A program made the position numbers and the translations under genes. The notes beneath the pieces were generated by a model, which made no database searches, was not told where the DNA came from, and saw only the letters and a program-made list of their open reading frames with translations. This document shows, in pieces, positions 26,332-35,478 of a stretch of DNA of 53,070 bases; the first letter of the stretch is position 1, and each line of letters starts with the position of its first letter. Origin of the DNA: SAR202 cluster bacterium Casp-Chloro-G3 (GTDB lineage: Bacteria > Chloroflexota > Dehalococcoidia > Lucifugimonadales > UBA3495); contig MUCJ01000038.1 in the NCBI GenBank assembly GCA_002816715.1, positions 1 through 53,070 on the forward strand, in the 5' to 3' direction.

Positions 26332-26673
26332 TTATCCCTTTAGCGGCACTGCCAGGGAGACCCGAAAGTCATTGCCAATGCTGCGGGCGATGTGGCCGTG
26401 ACCGGTAACATCTTCCGCAATCAGAACATCGCCGGGATTCAACCGCTTGACCGTTCCGTCGGCGACTTCGAACTCAGCGATGCCCGACAGGTTGACCACG
26501 TATTGCAGCCGGGGCGCGTTGTGGTAGTCGGAGTCCGGCCCGGCGGGACGGCTGTTGAGCTTGATATCGCCGCTGCCCACGTTGTTGACGATCTCAGCGA
26601 ATTGTTCAGCGGTCAGGTCTTCAAAGTGGGATTCACCGTCTGGTCCGGCGTAGACTCGTACTATCTGTACCAT
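26332..26673 (-). CDS. Small cupin-domain protein (paralogue B)
   Basis: The 113-residue protein is a close paralogue of A: MVQIVRVYAGPDGESHFEDL, YHNAPRLQYVVNLSGIAEFEV and LNPGDVLIAEDVTGHGHIAR align without gaps over the full length. Compared with A, the motif 1 region keeps YHxAPR and QYV but changes the third His to Leu. The gene is first in a two-gene A-B unit with a 21-base spacer. GGAGGAAA precedes its start. Function unknown; tandem duplication with divergence suggests different ligands or a heteromeric assembly. Confidence 0.8.
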   Translation of the reverse strand: MVQIVRVYAGPDGESHFEDLTAEQFAEIVNNVGSGDIKLNSRPAGPDSDYHNAPRLQYVVNLSGIAEFEVADGTVKRLNPGDVLIAEDVTGHGHIARSIGNDFRVSLAVPLKG

Positions 26674-26738
26674 GGGATTTCCTCCTTAAAAACGCTTTTT
26701 ATTTGAACCAGTCCAAGATCCGAGTCTGATTGGGTTAT

Positions 26739-26805
26739 GTCCTTCGACAGGCTCAGGGCGAGCGGGTCTAATCCGCTCATGGTGAGCTTGTCGAACCATA
26801 AACTC
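26739..26805. repeat. Dispersed inverted repeat, family 3, between cupins B and C
   Basis: TCCTTCGACAGGCTCAGGGC and CCGCTCATGGTGAGCTTGTC face each other. Together with the copy at 25840-25925 it brackets the A-B cupin pair. Confidence 0.75.
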
Positions 26806-26813
26806 TTGGATTA

Positions 26814-27149
26814 TCAGGCCAAGGGTATGACCACGTGAATGCTGGGTTCGTTGCCAATGACACGCGTGGTGTGGCCTTGTCCGGTGGTGTCCTCCACCAG
26901 ACGGGCGTCTCCCGGGTGGTAGATCACCTTGGTGCCGTCGCCCAGCCCAACCTCGACCTCCCCGGTCAGGGAAATGATGTACTGGGCGCGGGGCGCCGGG
27001 TGCCAGTCAATGAAGTGTCCTGCCGGCCACTCGCGGAATGCGATGTGGCTGGTGTCCTGAGCCGCCGCCAAAAGCGGATGGGAAGCCAGGTCAAGCTCTT
27101 CCAAGTGCGACTGTCCGTCGTCGCCGGTATACAGCCGATAAATTCCCAT
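26814..27149 (-). CDS. Small cupin-domain protein (paralogue C, divergent)
   Basis: The 111-residue protein shares the layout of A and B: MGIYRLYTGDDGQSHLEEL, WHPAPRAQYIISLTGEVEV, YHPGDARLVEDTTGQGHTTR and a VVIPLA end, but is clearly more distant. TGHGH becomes TGQGH, so one possible metal ligand is replaced by Gln. It is separated from A-B by a family 3 repeat. The three genes probably arose by successive duplication. A cytoplasmic metal-binding enzyme or sensor is likely; no ligand can be named. Confidence 0.78.
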   Translation of the reverse strand: MGIYRLYTGDDGQSHLEELDLASHPLLAAAQDTSHIAFREWPAGHFIDWHPAPRAQYIISLTGEVEVGLGDGTKVIYHPGDARLVEDTTGQGHTTRVIGNEPSIHVVIPLA

Positions 27150-27310
27150 GATCGTCCTTCCTTTGTTGAACGTAACTCGCCAATGCGGTTGGGCTCAGCA
27201 CGCTGACCAATTTTGGACATATCTTAATAGCTACGGGTTCATTAGGCAACAGATAGGACGGGGTAACATTTCCATCCTGGCGGATCAATAATTTTCAGGC
27301 AGGGACAGAC

Positions 27311-28150
27311 CTATTGTCTGCGCCGATGCATAAACACCGGCGCGTAGAGCCAGCCTTCCAGCATCACCACCGGGTCAAAACTGTTAGATTGCGCTGGTTC
27401 GGGACATCGAAAAAGGGCTGCGTCTCTGACCCACAGCGTAGCCACCACCGCCGCCACGATGGCGTCCAGGCAGTCGTGGTTTTGCAGAGCCCGCTCCTGG
27501 AACCGGGCAAGCCCTTGAATATTCACCGACGAACTATCGGCCAGTTTCTCCAGTATTTGTTGCCGGAGTTGCCAGGGCCGTTTTCCGTTCTTGTATCCTT
27601 TATAGGGCAGCCCAAAGGCCCTCAATGCGGCCCCGGGCATCGCTTCCAGCAGGACGGTTCCATTTCTGTCGGCATCGCCCAATGGCGGCACCTTGCAGCC
27701 TGCCGCCCGGAGTTGGTGCAGCATCTGCATCCCCCGAAAGGTCATCGGCACCATGTTGGGGTTGGCTTTGTGCAGGCAGGAGTAGCACTCGGGAAAGTAA
27801 GTGTCGGCCAGTCGCTTGGGTTCACCTTGTTCGGCGACAAACCGGTCGCGTAAAGCGATGAACTGCTCCTGTTCGATGCTGTCGGCGGCGGCCCACAAGT
27901 CCGGCATGGTTCGCGCGTCGGGCCTCCAAAACTCAGCGAAGGACTGAGGCACTGAGAAGGGGAAATCCAGCGCGGCGACGGTGGGGCTAGCGGCGTCTGC
28001 CAGCAGTCTGGTCAGCTCGGCCCTGGATTTTGGCTGACACTCGGTAAGCCTAAGCGTTTTTCCTTCGGCGATACCTTGGGTGATCCAGGTGTTCTGGTCC
28101 GACTTGGCCCCGCTGAAATCCACGCCGATGATATTCGTGCTGATCGTCAT
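27311..28150 (-). CDS. DUF429-family protein (predicted RNase H-like fold)
   Basis: The 279-residue protein starts MTISTNIIGVDFSGAKSDQNTWIT, where IGVDFSGAK resembles the first acidic beta-hairpin of DUF429/RNase H-like nucleases. VAALDFPFSVP carries a second conserved Asp and NHDCLDAIVAAVVA a late Asp-containing helix. These three acidic positions are consistent with a metal-dependent nuclease, but the activity is only predicted for the family. It stands alone, divergent from the PEP-mutase-like gene at 28293. Confidence 0.8.
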   Translation of the reverse strand: MTISTNIIGVDFSGAKSDQNTWITQGIAEGKTLRLTECQPKSRAELTRLLADAASPTVAALDFPFSVPQSFAEFWRPDARTMPDLWAAADSIEQEQFIALRDRFVAEQGEPKRLADTYFPECYSCLHKANPNMVPMTFRGMQMLHQLRAAGCKVPPLGDADRNGTVLLEAMPGAALRAFGLPYKGYKNGKRPWQLRQQILEKLADSSSVNIQGLARFQERALQNHDCLDAIVAAVVATLWVRDAALFRCPEPAQSNSFDPVVMLEGWLYAPVFMHRRRQ

Positions 28151-28292
28151 GCCTTCCGGCGTATCTGGTAAATTCTTGCAAGTGGTGACTGCCGGTAGTA
28201 TAGTGCAGCCGGTATCAGACCCTCAATCCTTTACGTACCTGCTCGGCAGGTCGTTCTTAATTGGGTAATTCTTAAATATTGAGAGGAGCATT

Positions 28293-29156
28293 ATGAATCT
28301 CACCGAACGACGTGAGCGATTTCGCACAATTTTGAATGGCAATCGGTGTGTCCATCCTGGGTCGGTGTTTGACCCGCTTTCGGCCCGGGCCGCCGAAGAT
28401 GTGGGCTTTGAGGTTGCCATGTTTGCCGGGTCCATTGCATCCGGCACCGTGTTGGGTGCGCCCGACCTGATTGTCCTGACCTTGTCTGAGTTTGCTCAAC
28501 AGATTCACCGCATCTGCCGGGCCAGCAGCATCAGCCTGATGGTGGACGCCGACCACGGCTATGGCAACGCGCTGAACGTGAAGCGTACCGTCGAAGAATT
28601 GGAGACCGCTGGCGTTTCCTGCTTGACCATTGAGGATACCCTGCTGCCGCTGAGTTTTGGCGCGGGCGGCGAAGGCCAACTCATCTCGGTGGAAGAGGGC
28701 ATCGGCAAGATGAAGGCCGCGCTTTCTGGGCGACAAGACCCCAGCCTGGTGGTGGCCGGACGCACCAGCGCCCTGCGCAACGGCGGCGTGGCCGAGGCAA
28801 TCAAGCGGGTCAGTGCTTACAAGACCGCCGGTGTTGACGCGGTATTCCTGGCTGGAGCGCAGACCAAGGCCGAAGTCGAAGCGGTTCATGCTGCGGTGGA
28901 CATTCCGCTGTTGTTGGGCGGCGCGGGCGGCGAGTTAGCCGACCTGGACTTTTTGAGCGCCACCGGAGTCAAAGTCGCTTTGCAGGGGCACCTGCCCTTC
29001 CAGGCGGCGGTCAAGGCGGCCTACGACACGTTGAAGGCCCTGCGCGATGGCGTCAAACCTGACGACCTGAAGGACAAGCTGGCCTCGCCGGAACTGATGG
29101 GCCAGTTGACCCGTCGGGACGATTACAATCGGTGGGTCAAGGAGTTCCTGGGGTAG
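28293..29156 (+). CDS. Isocitrate lyase/PEP mutase superfamily enzyme (oxaloacetate decarboxylase-like)
   Basis: The 287-residue TIM-barrel protein has GSVFDPLSARAAEDVGFEVAMFAGSIAS, the metal-binding MVDADHGYGNALNV (DxDxGYGN), CLTIEDTLLP and VVAGRTSAL. It lacks the KKCGH catalytic loop of true isocitrate and methylisocitrate lyases. The DPLSARxAE and GSxxS blocks are those of the PA4872-type oxaloacetate decarboxylase branch. The probable reaction is decarboxylation of oxaloacetate or cleavage of a related 2-oxo acid. GAGAGGAGC precedes the ATG. No cotranscribed neighbour is present. Confidence 0.88.
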   Translation: MNLTERRERFRTILNGNRCVHPGSVFDPLSARAAEDVGFEVAMFAGSIASGTVLGAPDLIVLTLSEFAQQIHRICRASSISLMVDADHGYGNALNVKRTVEELETAGVSCLTIEDTLLPLSFGAGGEGQLISVEEGIGKMKAALSGRQDPSLVVAGRTSALRNGGVAEAIKRVSAYKTAGVDAVFLAGAQTKAEVEAVHAAVDIPLLLGGAGGELADLDFLSATGVKVALQGHLPFQAAVKAAYDTLKALRDGVKPDDLKDKLASPELMGQLTRRDDYNRWVKEFLG

Positions 29157-29206
29157 CATCTAACAAAGGTTTGAAACAGGGATAGAAAATCTTGTCGATT
29201 GGGATA

Positions 29207-29285
29207 TGGCCCGCTCGTGGTGAGCCAGTCGAACCATGAGCGGGTGGATTCCATTTTTGTCCTTCGACAAGCTCAGGACGAGCGG
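29207..29285. repeat. Dispersed inverted repeat, family 3
   Basis: Arms CCCGCTCGTGGTGAGCCAGT, CGAACCATGAGCGG and CCTTCGACAAGCTCAGGACG lie in the convergent gap between the PEP-mutase-like gene and tgt. Confidence 0.8.
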
Positions 29286-29312
29286 AATTTTCGCCGCTCC
29301 CAAAATACCCCT

Positions 29313-30503
<1,191 letters not shown>

Positions 30504-30533
30504 CTACTGTCGCGTGCTATCATGTAAAGGATG

Positions 30534-30549
30534 CCCCGTCATGATGGGG
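30534..30549. promoter_or_regulatory. Near-perfect palindrome between divergent tgt and the 62-aa gene
   Basis: CCCCGTCATGATGGGG is a 16-base dyad with one G/T-type mismatch pair in the middle arms. It is placed about 45 bases before tgt and 95 before the 62-aa gene, suiting an operator, but no regulator is known. Confidence 0.35.
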
Positions 30550-30644
30550 ACGCCAGAACATTCTGGCCACGGCTCATGGTATCTCTAGGCAAGCTGGATT
30601 GCAACGACCTGAAAACTCTCCCTAGAAACTGCTAAAAGACAGCT

Positions 30645-30833
30645 ATGTACGACGCTCTAACTTACTTTCTGAACACTTTCAGTGTTGGCTATCCAATACT
30701 GTGGGCGTTGTTGGTGATGGCGGCTATCGGCGGCACCGGACTGGGACTGTACGCCTTCTGGGAAGTGGCGCTGAAAGCTGGGTCTGCGGTTATTGGTCGA
30801 GGTAGCAATGCCCGCCGGGACTCCCACACCTAG
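30645..30833 (+). CDS. Small membrane protein (62 aa) preceding a TauE/SafE permease
   Basis: The product MYDALTYFLNTFSVGYPIL continues into one hydrophobic helix (WALLVMAAIGGTGLGLYAFW, about residues 20-39) and a basic tail (IGRGSNARRDSHT). Its TAG at 30831-30833 lies two bases before the permease ATG at 30836, so the two are very probably translationally coupled. I recognise no family. It may be an accessory subunit of the transporter. Confidence 0.6.
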   Translation: MYDALTYFLNTFSVGYPILWALLVMAAIGGTGLGLYAFWEVALKAGSAVIGRGSNARRDSHT

Positions 30834-30835
30834 AT

Positions 30836-31894
30836 ATGTTCTTCCCCAACGCCGAAGTCATGGTAAATCCCCTCCTGTTGATTCTGCTGGGCGTCATCGT
30901 GGGCACACTGGGCGGTTTTTTTGGCGTCGGCGGTGGCTTTTTGATAACTGCCGGGTTGCTGGTCTTTGGAGTGCCAACCATATTTGCGGTGGGCACTGGT
31001 ATGGCCCTGATTCTAGGGTCTTCAATTATCAACCTGCTGAAACACCGTCACCTGGGCAATGTGGACTATCGTCTGGCGGGATTAACGATCTTGGGGACGG
31101 TTCCCGCCCTGTTTCTGGCGAAGGCCCTCAACTCAAAACTGGAGGCAACCGGCGCTATCGGGCCGGTAATTGGCTATCTTTATGTCGCGCTCCTGGTGTT
31201 TCTGGGCCTTTTCATAATTTACGATTACTGGAAGACCCGGCGTTGGTCTGACCAATCCGGTGAAGCAGTCAGCACCGGTGCTCTGGCCCAAAGACTCTAT
31301 GCCTGGCGAATACCCCCCCACTCGATCAGCTTCCCTGGCTTGGGCCGGGTTTCCATGTATGCCAGTCTGCCCGCCTCACAGATCGAGAGCATCCATGTGC
31401 TGATTCCCATCACCATTGGATTCGCCGTCGGTTTTCTGTCCGGGCTATTGGGCGCAGGAGGCGGATTTATCATGCTGCCCGTGATGATTTTCGTCATCGG
31501 TATACCGACCACGGTGGCGGTTGGCACCGGCCTGCTGCAAATCATAGTTACTGGAGTGGTGGGCACCGCGCTATATTCGTTGTCCAACAATGTTGACCTG
31601 TTAATGGCCGTAATCATGCTGGCCGCCGCTTCCGCCGGTTCCCAACTGGGAGCCGCTGCTACTGCGTCGGTGGGCGCTGGCCGAATACGATTCCTCTTCG
31701 GCGTTACCGTACTCAGCGGAGGTGTATCCGTGGCGTTGAAGCAAGTCGCTGGCAGTCTGCCGAACCTGGAGTACCTGAACACCCTGGCGTCGGTGGTTCT
31801 GCTGGGGGTGTCGGGGGCGATGGCGATCTTTATCGGGGTGCTGCTGCTGCGGGCCAAGTTGCGCGCCAGAGCTTCTAGCGAAAGCAATGGGTAG
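30836..31894 (+). CDS. TauE/SafE-family anion permease (sulfite/sulfonate export type)
   Basis: The 352-residue membrane protein has about eight to nine hydrophobic segments. It has the two inverted family repeats, GVIVGTLGGFFGVGGGFLITAGLLVFGVPT near the N-terminus and AVGFLSGLLGAGGGFIMLPVMIFVIGIPT in the middle, each with the characteristic GxGGGFxxxP-like motif. Family members export sulfite, sulfoacetate or other organic anions. A long cytoplasmic loop (about 130-170) follows the fourth segment. An internal ATG at 30860 (MVNPLLLILLG) is an alternative start. A sulfite-oxidase-family enzyme occurs 10 kb away, but the two are not linked by an operon. Confidence 0.85.
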   Translation: MFFPNAEVMVNPLLLILLGVIVGTLGGFFGVGGGFLITAGLLVFGVPTIFAVGTGMALILGSSIINLLKHRHLGNVDYRLAGLTILGTVPALFLAKALNSKLEATGAIGPVIGYLYVALLVFLGLFIIYDYWKTRRWSDQSGEAVSTGALAQRLYAWRIPPHSISFPGLGRVSMYASLPASQIESIHVLIPITIGFAVGFLSGLLGAGGGFIMLPVMIFVIGIPTTVAVGTGLLQIIVTGVVGTALYSLSNNVDLLMAVIMLAAASAGSQLGAAATASVGAGRIRFLFGVTVLSGGVSVALKQVAGSLPNLEYLNTLASVVLLGVSGAMAIFIGVLLLRAKLRARASSESNG

Positions 31895-31937
31895 GGGTGT
31901 AGACGACGTGTTTTTCGGGAGTGTTTCAGTTGTTAGC

Positions 31938-32012
31938 TTCCTCTCCCCTGGTGGGAAAGGATTGAGGTGAGGGGTTTCACCCTCATCCCAGCCTTCTCCC
32001 CTCAAAGGTATA
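31938..32012. repeat. Family 1 palindromic core, degenerate
   Basis: CCTCTCCCCTGGTGGGAAAGGATTGAGGTGAGGGG followed by CCTCATCCCAGCCTTCTCCC matches the family 1 core, with the second arm (GGGAGAAGG) decayed. It lies between convergent TauE/SafE and aroB. Confidence 0.7.
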
Positions 32013-32032
32013 AGGGCTTACTGATATCGGCC

Positions 32033-33133
32033 CTAATCAATCAACTCAGCCAGTGTCGCCTCTACCAGTTCCCAGGGGACATCCTGCCGCACCACCGCCT
32101 GCCCCACGTCTTCCAGCATGACCCAGCGGTTGGTGCCAGACTGCACCTTCTTGTCCAGGGACATGGCCTGACGAATCTGCTCCACTGAAACGCCGGAGGC
32201 TTTGGTTGGCAGATTAAACCGCTGGAGTATTGCCCGCTGTCGATCCACCAGTTCCTGGGGGATCATGCCCATTTGCTGGGCCATCCGAGCCGCTCCCATC
32301 ATGCCAATGGACACACCTTCGCCGTGCATGAACCGCCCGTAATCGGTGGAGGACTCTAAAGCGTGACCAATGGTGTGGCCGTAGTTGAGCAGAATCCGGA
32401 TGCCCAGGGTCTCGCGCTCGTCCTGGCTGACCACCCCGGCTTTGATCGCCATGCTGCGCCGGATGACCTCGGTGGATATTTCTGGTTCTACCGCCATCAG
32501 GGCTTCGGCGTGTTCCTCAAACAGGTCCAACAGGTCGGCGTCCAGAATCAGGCCGTGCTTGATCGCCTCAGCCCAGCCTTCGGAAAGTTCGCGCTTGCCC
32601 AGGGTGGACAACGCCTTCACGTCGGCCAGCACCGCCTGGGGCTGGTAGAATGCCCCCACCAGGTTCTTGGCCTGGGGCAGGTTCACCGCCACCTTGCCGC
32701 CGATGGATGCGTCGACCATGGCCGCCATGCTAGTGGGCACCTGGATGAAAGGCACTCCCCGCAGGAAGGTAGACGCGACAAACCCGGCCAGGTCGCCGAC
32801 CACGCCGCCGCCCACGGCGATGATACCCTGGCCGCGCTCGGCTTTCAGCCCCACCAGCCATTCGTAGATGTGCTGGGCTAGCTGGAAGCTCTTGCTGGGC
32901 TCGCCGGGCGGGATGATGAAGCAGTGGGCCGCGATGCCGCTACGCTGCAATGACAACTGGGCGGCCCGACCGTAAGGGCGCATGACGTTTTCGTCGGTGA
33001 TGATGTAGGCGGGGCTCTTCACGCCCAGTTCCACCAGCTTTTCGCCCAATTGGTCAATGACACCCCAGCCAGCGACCACCGGGTAGCTGCCGCCGGAATG
33101 ATGAACGGTTGCGGCCAGGTCAGCGTCGGCCAT
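32033..33133 (-). CDS. aroB: 3-dehydroquinate synthase
   Basis: The 366-residue enzyme has the AroB NAD-binding GGGVVGDLAGFVASTFLRGVPFIQVPTS block, DASIGGKVAVNLPQAKNLVGAFYQP (substrate site) and the zinc ligands in EAIKHGLI (Glu), NYGHTIGHALE (His) and HGEGVSIGM (His). It converts DAHP to 3-dehydroquinate, step two of the shikimate pathway. aroK lies 43 bases upstream in the same orientation, so the two are probably cotranscribed with the VOC gene in front. Confidence 0.97.
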   Translation of the reverse strand: MADADLAATVHHSGGSYPVVAGWGVIDQLGEKLVELGVKSPAYIITDENVMRPYGRAAQLSLQRSGIAAHCFIIPPGEPSKSFQLAQHIYEWLVGLKAERGQGIIAVGGGVVGDLAGFVASTFLRGVPFIQVPTSMAAMVDASIGGKVAVNLPQAKNLVGAFYQPQAVLADVKALSTLGKRELSEGWAEAIKHGLILDADLLDLFEEHAEALMAVEPEISTEVIRRSMAIKAGVVSQDERETLGIRILLNYGHTIGHALESSTDYGRFMHGEGVSIGMMGAARMAQQMGMIPQELVDRQRAILQRFNLPTKASGVSVEQIRQAMSLDKKVQSGTNRWVMLEDVGQAVVRQDVPWELVEATLAELID

Positions 33134-33176
33134 TGGTTATCCTCCTGGGAATTCTTTAAACTGGGAATCCTCTGAA

Positions 33177-33740
33177 TCAGAAACCTTTGAATCGGCACAA
33201 TTCCAGTATACGCTCCGCCACCTGCTGCGGAGTTATAGAGTCGGTTTCCAAGGTATGATGCGCCTGAGCGTAGGCATTGGCGCGCTGGGCCAGCAGACTC
33301 TCAATGCGCTCCAAGGGATTTTCTCCTGGTTTGTCCCCGGCCAGTAACGGGCGTACTGGGCCAGTGCCGCCGTCTGCTTCCTCCACCCGCGAACAAATGG
33401 TCTCCGGAGTGGCGCTGAGGCAGACGACCAGCCCGCTGGCCAGCATCAATTCACGGTTGGCGGCATCGACGAAGGCCCCGCCGCCAGCGGAGATTATCCG
33501 CTGACTTTCGGCGCACAGGTCGGCGATAACCAAACGCTCCAAATCTCGAAACGCCGTCTCGCCGTCATCGTCAAAGATGCATTGAATGGACTTGCCCGTA
33601 CGCCGGACAATCTCATCATCGGCGTCAACCAGCGGCCAGCCGGTCTTTTCGGATAGAATCCGGCCCACGTGACTCTTGCCGGTGGCCATGAATCCCACCA
33701 GAATTATGTTCTTGGGTTTCGGCAATATGGGTCTCGGCAA
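33177..33740 (-). CDS. aroK: Shikimate kinase
   Basis: The 187-residue kinase has Walker A GFMATGKS (16-23), VDADDEIVRRTGKSI (shikimate-binding Asp), FRDLERLVI, SAGGGAFVD (GGG substrate loop) and RPLLAGDKPGENPLERI (lid). It phosphorylates shikimate. The start follows the VOC gene stop by two bases, so translation is likely coupled. A slightly longer lid linker (EEADGGTGPVRPLL) is within family range. Confidence 0.95.
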   Translation of the reverse strand: MPRPILPKPKNIILVGFMATGKSHVGRILSEKTGWPLVDADDEIVRRTGKSIQCIFDDDGETAFRDLERLVIADLCAESQRIISAGGGAFVDAANRELMLASGLVVCLSATPETICSRVEEADGGTGPVRPLLAGDKPGENPLERIESLLAQRANAYAQAHHTLETDSITPQQVAERILELCRFKGF

Positions 33741-33742
33741 TA

Positions 33743-34573
33743 TTAGTCTTTGGGCAGTTGGGTCAGGTGCATGCGACTGCCCATGGTGGTGGCGGCATCG
33801 AAGTAGAGCAGGGTCTGGCTCACCCGGTTGGTAATGGGTTCATCCCCGGCGAACTGGAACCCCCGGTTTTTGCAGTCGTCGACGCAGGCCCCGATGTTGC
33901 CCACGGTGTAGCCCACATGGTCCATGATGTAACGCTGGCCGCCCAGCTCGCTCTGATCCGACGCCTCAATTAACTCAACCTGTACCTGCCCAAAGTTGAC
34001 GTAGGCGTTGCGCGCGCCCCGGCGGGAAGCGCCGATGCCGCCAACCGCTGTGCCGTCAAAGCTGTTCTCGAACCAGGCGACAGCTTCCTCAACGTCGGCG
34101 CACAGATAACCGGCGTGCAGTATCTGGTCAACTTGGCAACCCTGGCCTACGCCGATGGCGCTGGGCTGGGCCGGTTGTTGAGTCAGGTGCATCAGGAAGC
34201 CGTTGGTGGTGGCCGGGTCGAAGTAGAGCACCTGCTGGCCGATAACGTTGGTGTTGGCCTGGGGTGTGGCAAACTTGAAGCCCTTTGCTTCCAATTCGGT
34301 CTTGGACTTGGCGACGTCGGCCACCACATAGGCGACGTGATGCATCACCAGGGCGTTGTCGGGGATGTTGGTCTTGTCGTTGGGTTCAATCAACTCCACC
34401 TCAATCTGCCCAAAGTGAATAAAGGCGTTGCGTCCTCCGCTGGGCACGGCCACTCCGCCCGGGTTGAGGTTGCTGCCTCCGGCGTTGTCACCGCCAAAGG
34501 TCTGCTTGAACCAATCTATGGCAGCGTCCAGGTCGGCGACCAGGTATCCAATATGCTGAATCTTTTCAAACAT
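33743..34573 (-). CDS. Double VOC (glyoxalase/bleomycin-resistance fold) protein
   Basis: The 276-residue protein is two VOC modules in tandem. The first starts KIQHIGYLVADLDAAIDWFKQTFGG, the second QILHAGYLCADVEEAVAWFENSFDG. Each has an FGQIEVELIE or FGQVQVELIE metal-ligand strand and a late LMHLTQ or RMHLTQL end. The ligand pattern His-Glu repeats in both halves. It resembles methylmalonyl-CoA epimerase or 4-hydroxyphenylpyruvate dioxygenase-like layout but lacks the typical dioxygenase C-terminus. It is the first gene of a unit with aroK and aroB; a link to aromatic metabolism is possible but unproven. Confidence 0.85.
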   Translation of the reverse strand: MFEKIQHIGYLVADLDAAIDWFKQTFGGDNAGGSNLNPGGVAVPSGGRNAFIHFGQIEVELIEPNDKTNIPDNALVMHHVAYVVADVAKSKTELEAKGFKFATPQANTNVIGQQVLYFDPATTNGFLMHLTQQPAQPSAIGVGQGCQVDQILHAGYLCADVEEAVAWFENSFDGTAVGGIGASRRGARNAYVNFGQVQVELIEASDQSELGGQRYIMDHVGYTVGNIGACVDDCKNRGFQFAGDEPITNRVSQTLLYFDAATTMGSRMHLTQLPKD

Positions 34574-34685
34574 GATTACTCCTTGCTAAGTATCCTGGAG
34601 TCGGGAATACTCCAGTGGGTATAGGGCGGCAATTTAGCTGCGATTTATCAAGTAAATTCTGGGGACGGGGGTATTATGCCATAGC

Positions 34686-35357
34686 TTACCGCTCTGGAAA
34701 AGCTTCCTTACCGATCAGCGGCACGAACCGGCAAGGGCCGAGCCAGCGCACCGATATTCCTTCTTCAGTGCGGAGCACCCGCATCAACTCCTGGTTCTCC
34801 CGTGTGCCCACCGGAATCACCAACCGTCCGCCAACTGCCAATTGGGAGACCAGGGAGTCGGGTATTTGGGGCGAGGCCGCGGTCACAATGATCGCGTCGA
34901 AAGGCCCATGTTGGGGAGCGCCCAGAGTAGGCCCGGCCAGTTCGACCGTCACATTGTTGTACCCCAGTGCTTTCAGCAACGCCTTGGCCTTATCTTTTAA
35001 CGCGGGTACCCGCTCCACGGTGATTAAATGACCGCGAGGCACCAGCAGAGACAATACCGCTGCCTGATACCCGCTGCCGGTGCCCACCTCCAGGACTCGC
35101 TCATTCCCTTGCAGTTCCAGTGCCTGGGTCATTATCGCGACAATGAAGGGTTGGGAGATGGTCTGGTCTGCGCCAATGGGCAGAGGTTTGTCTTGATAGG
35201 CCAGATGGCTGACTTCGGGCGGCACAAAACGCTCGCGGGGCACGCTCTCCAGAGCAGCCATAACTGCTTTTGAGCGTATTTCCTTGCTCAACTTACGAAA
35301 AAGTTCCCGCCTAGCCTTAAGCATAACTCCATAACCGTCCGATGTCCGTACTCCCAA
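34686..35357 (-). CDS. pcm: Protein-L-isoaspartate O-methyltransferase
   Basis: The 223-residue protein contains VPRERFVPPEVSHLAYQDKPLPIGADQTISQPFIVAIM, the PCMT substrate block, and the SAM site VLEVGTGSGYQAAVLSLL, then DAIIVTAASPQIPDSLVSQLAVGGRLVIPVG. It methylates isoaspartyl residues in damaged proteins, starting their repair. The start is uncertain: TTG at 35357 or ATG at 35324 (MLKARRELF). The latter has GGAG only two bases upstream. It is monocistronic, divergent from the alcohol dehydrogenase. Confidence 0.94.
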   Translation of the reverse strand: MGVRTSDGYGVMLKARRELFRKLSKEIRSKAVMAALESVPRERFVPPEVSHLAYQDKPLPIGADQTISQPFIVAIMTQALELQGNERVLEVGTGSGYQAAVLSLLVPRGHLITVERVPALKDKAKALLKALGYNNVTVELAGPTLGAPQHGPFDAIIVTAASPQIPDSLVSQLAVGGRLVIPVGTRENQELMRVLRTEEGISVRWLGPCRFVPLIGKEAFPER

Positions 35358-35478
35358 TATATCATCGGGTTAAACCAGCAACAACCGGGGGAGGGACTCA
35401 GCCCCTCATCCCAGCTACCCAGGCTTGGTGCTTTCGTGCTAGGATAGGCCATCAAAATTTATCCTTGAGAGGTTCGCT

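Noticed and set aside
25972-28150. Defence island made of cupins, DUF429 and DUF2851/EEP nuclease
   Set aside because: Strands differ, repeats separate the units, and none of the genes is a recognised defence effector in this arrangement.
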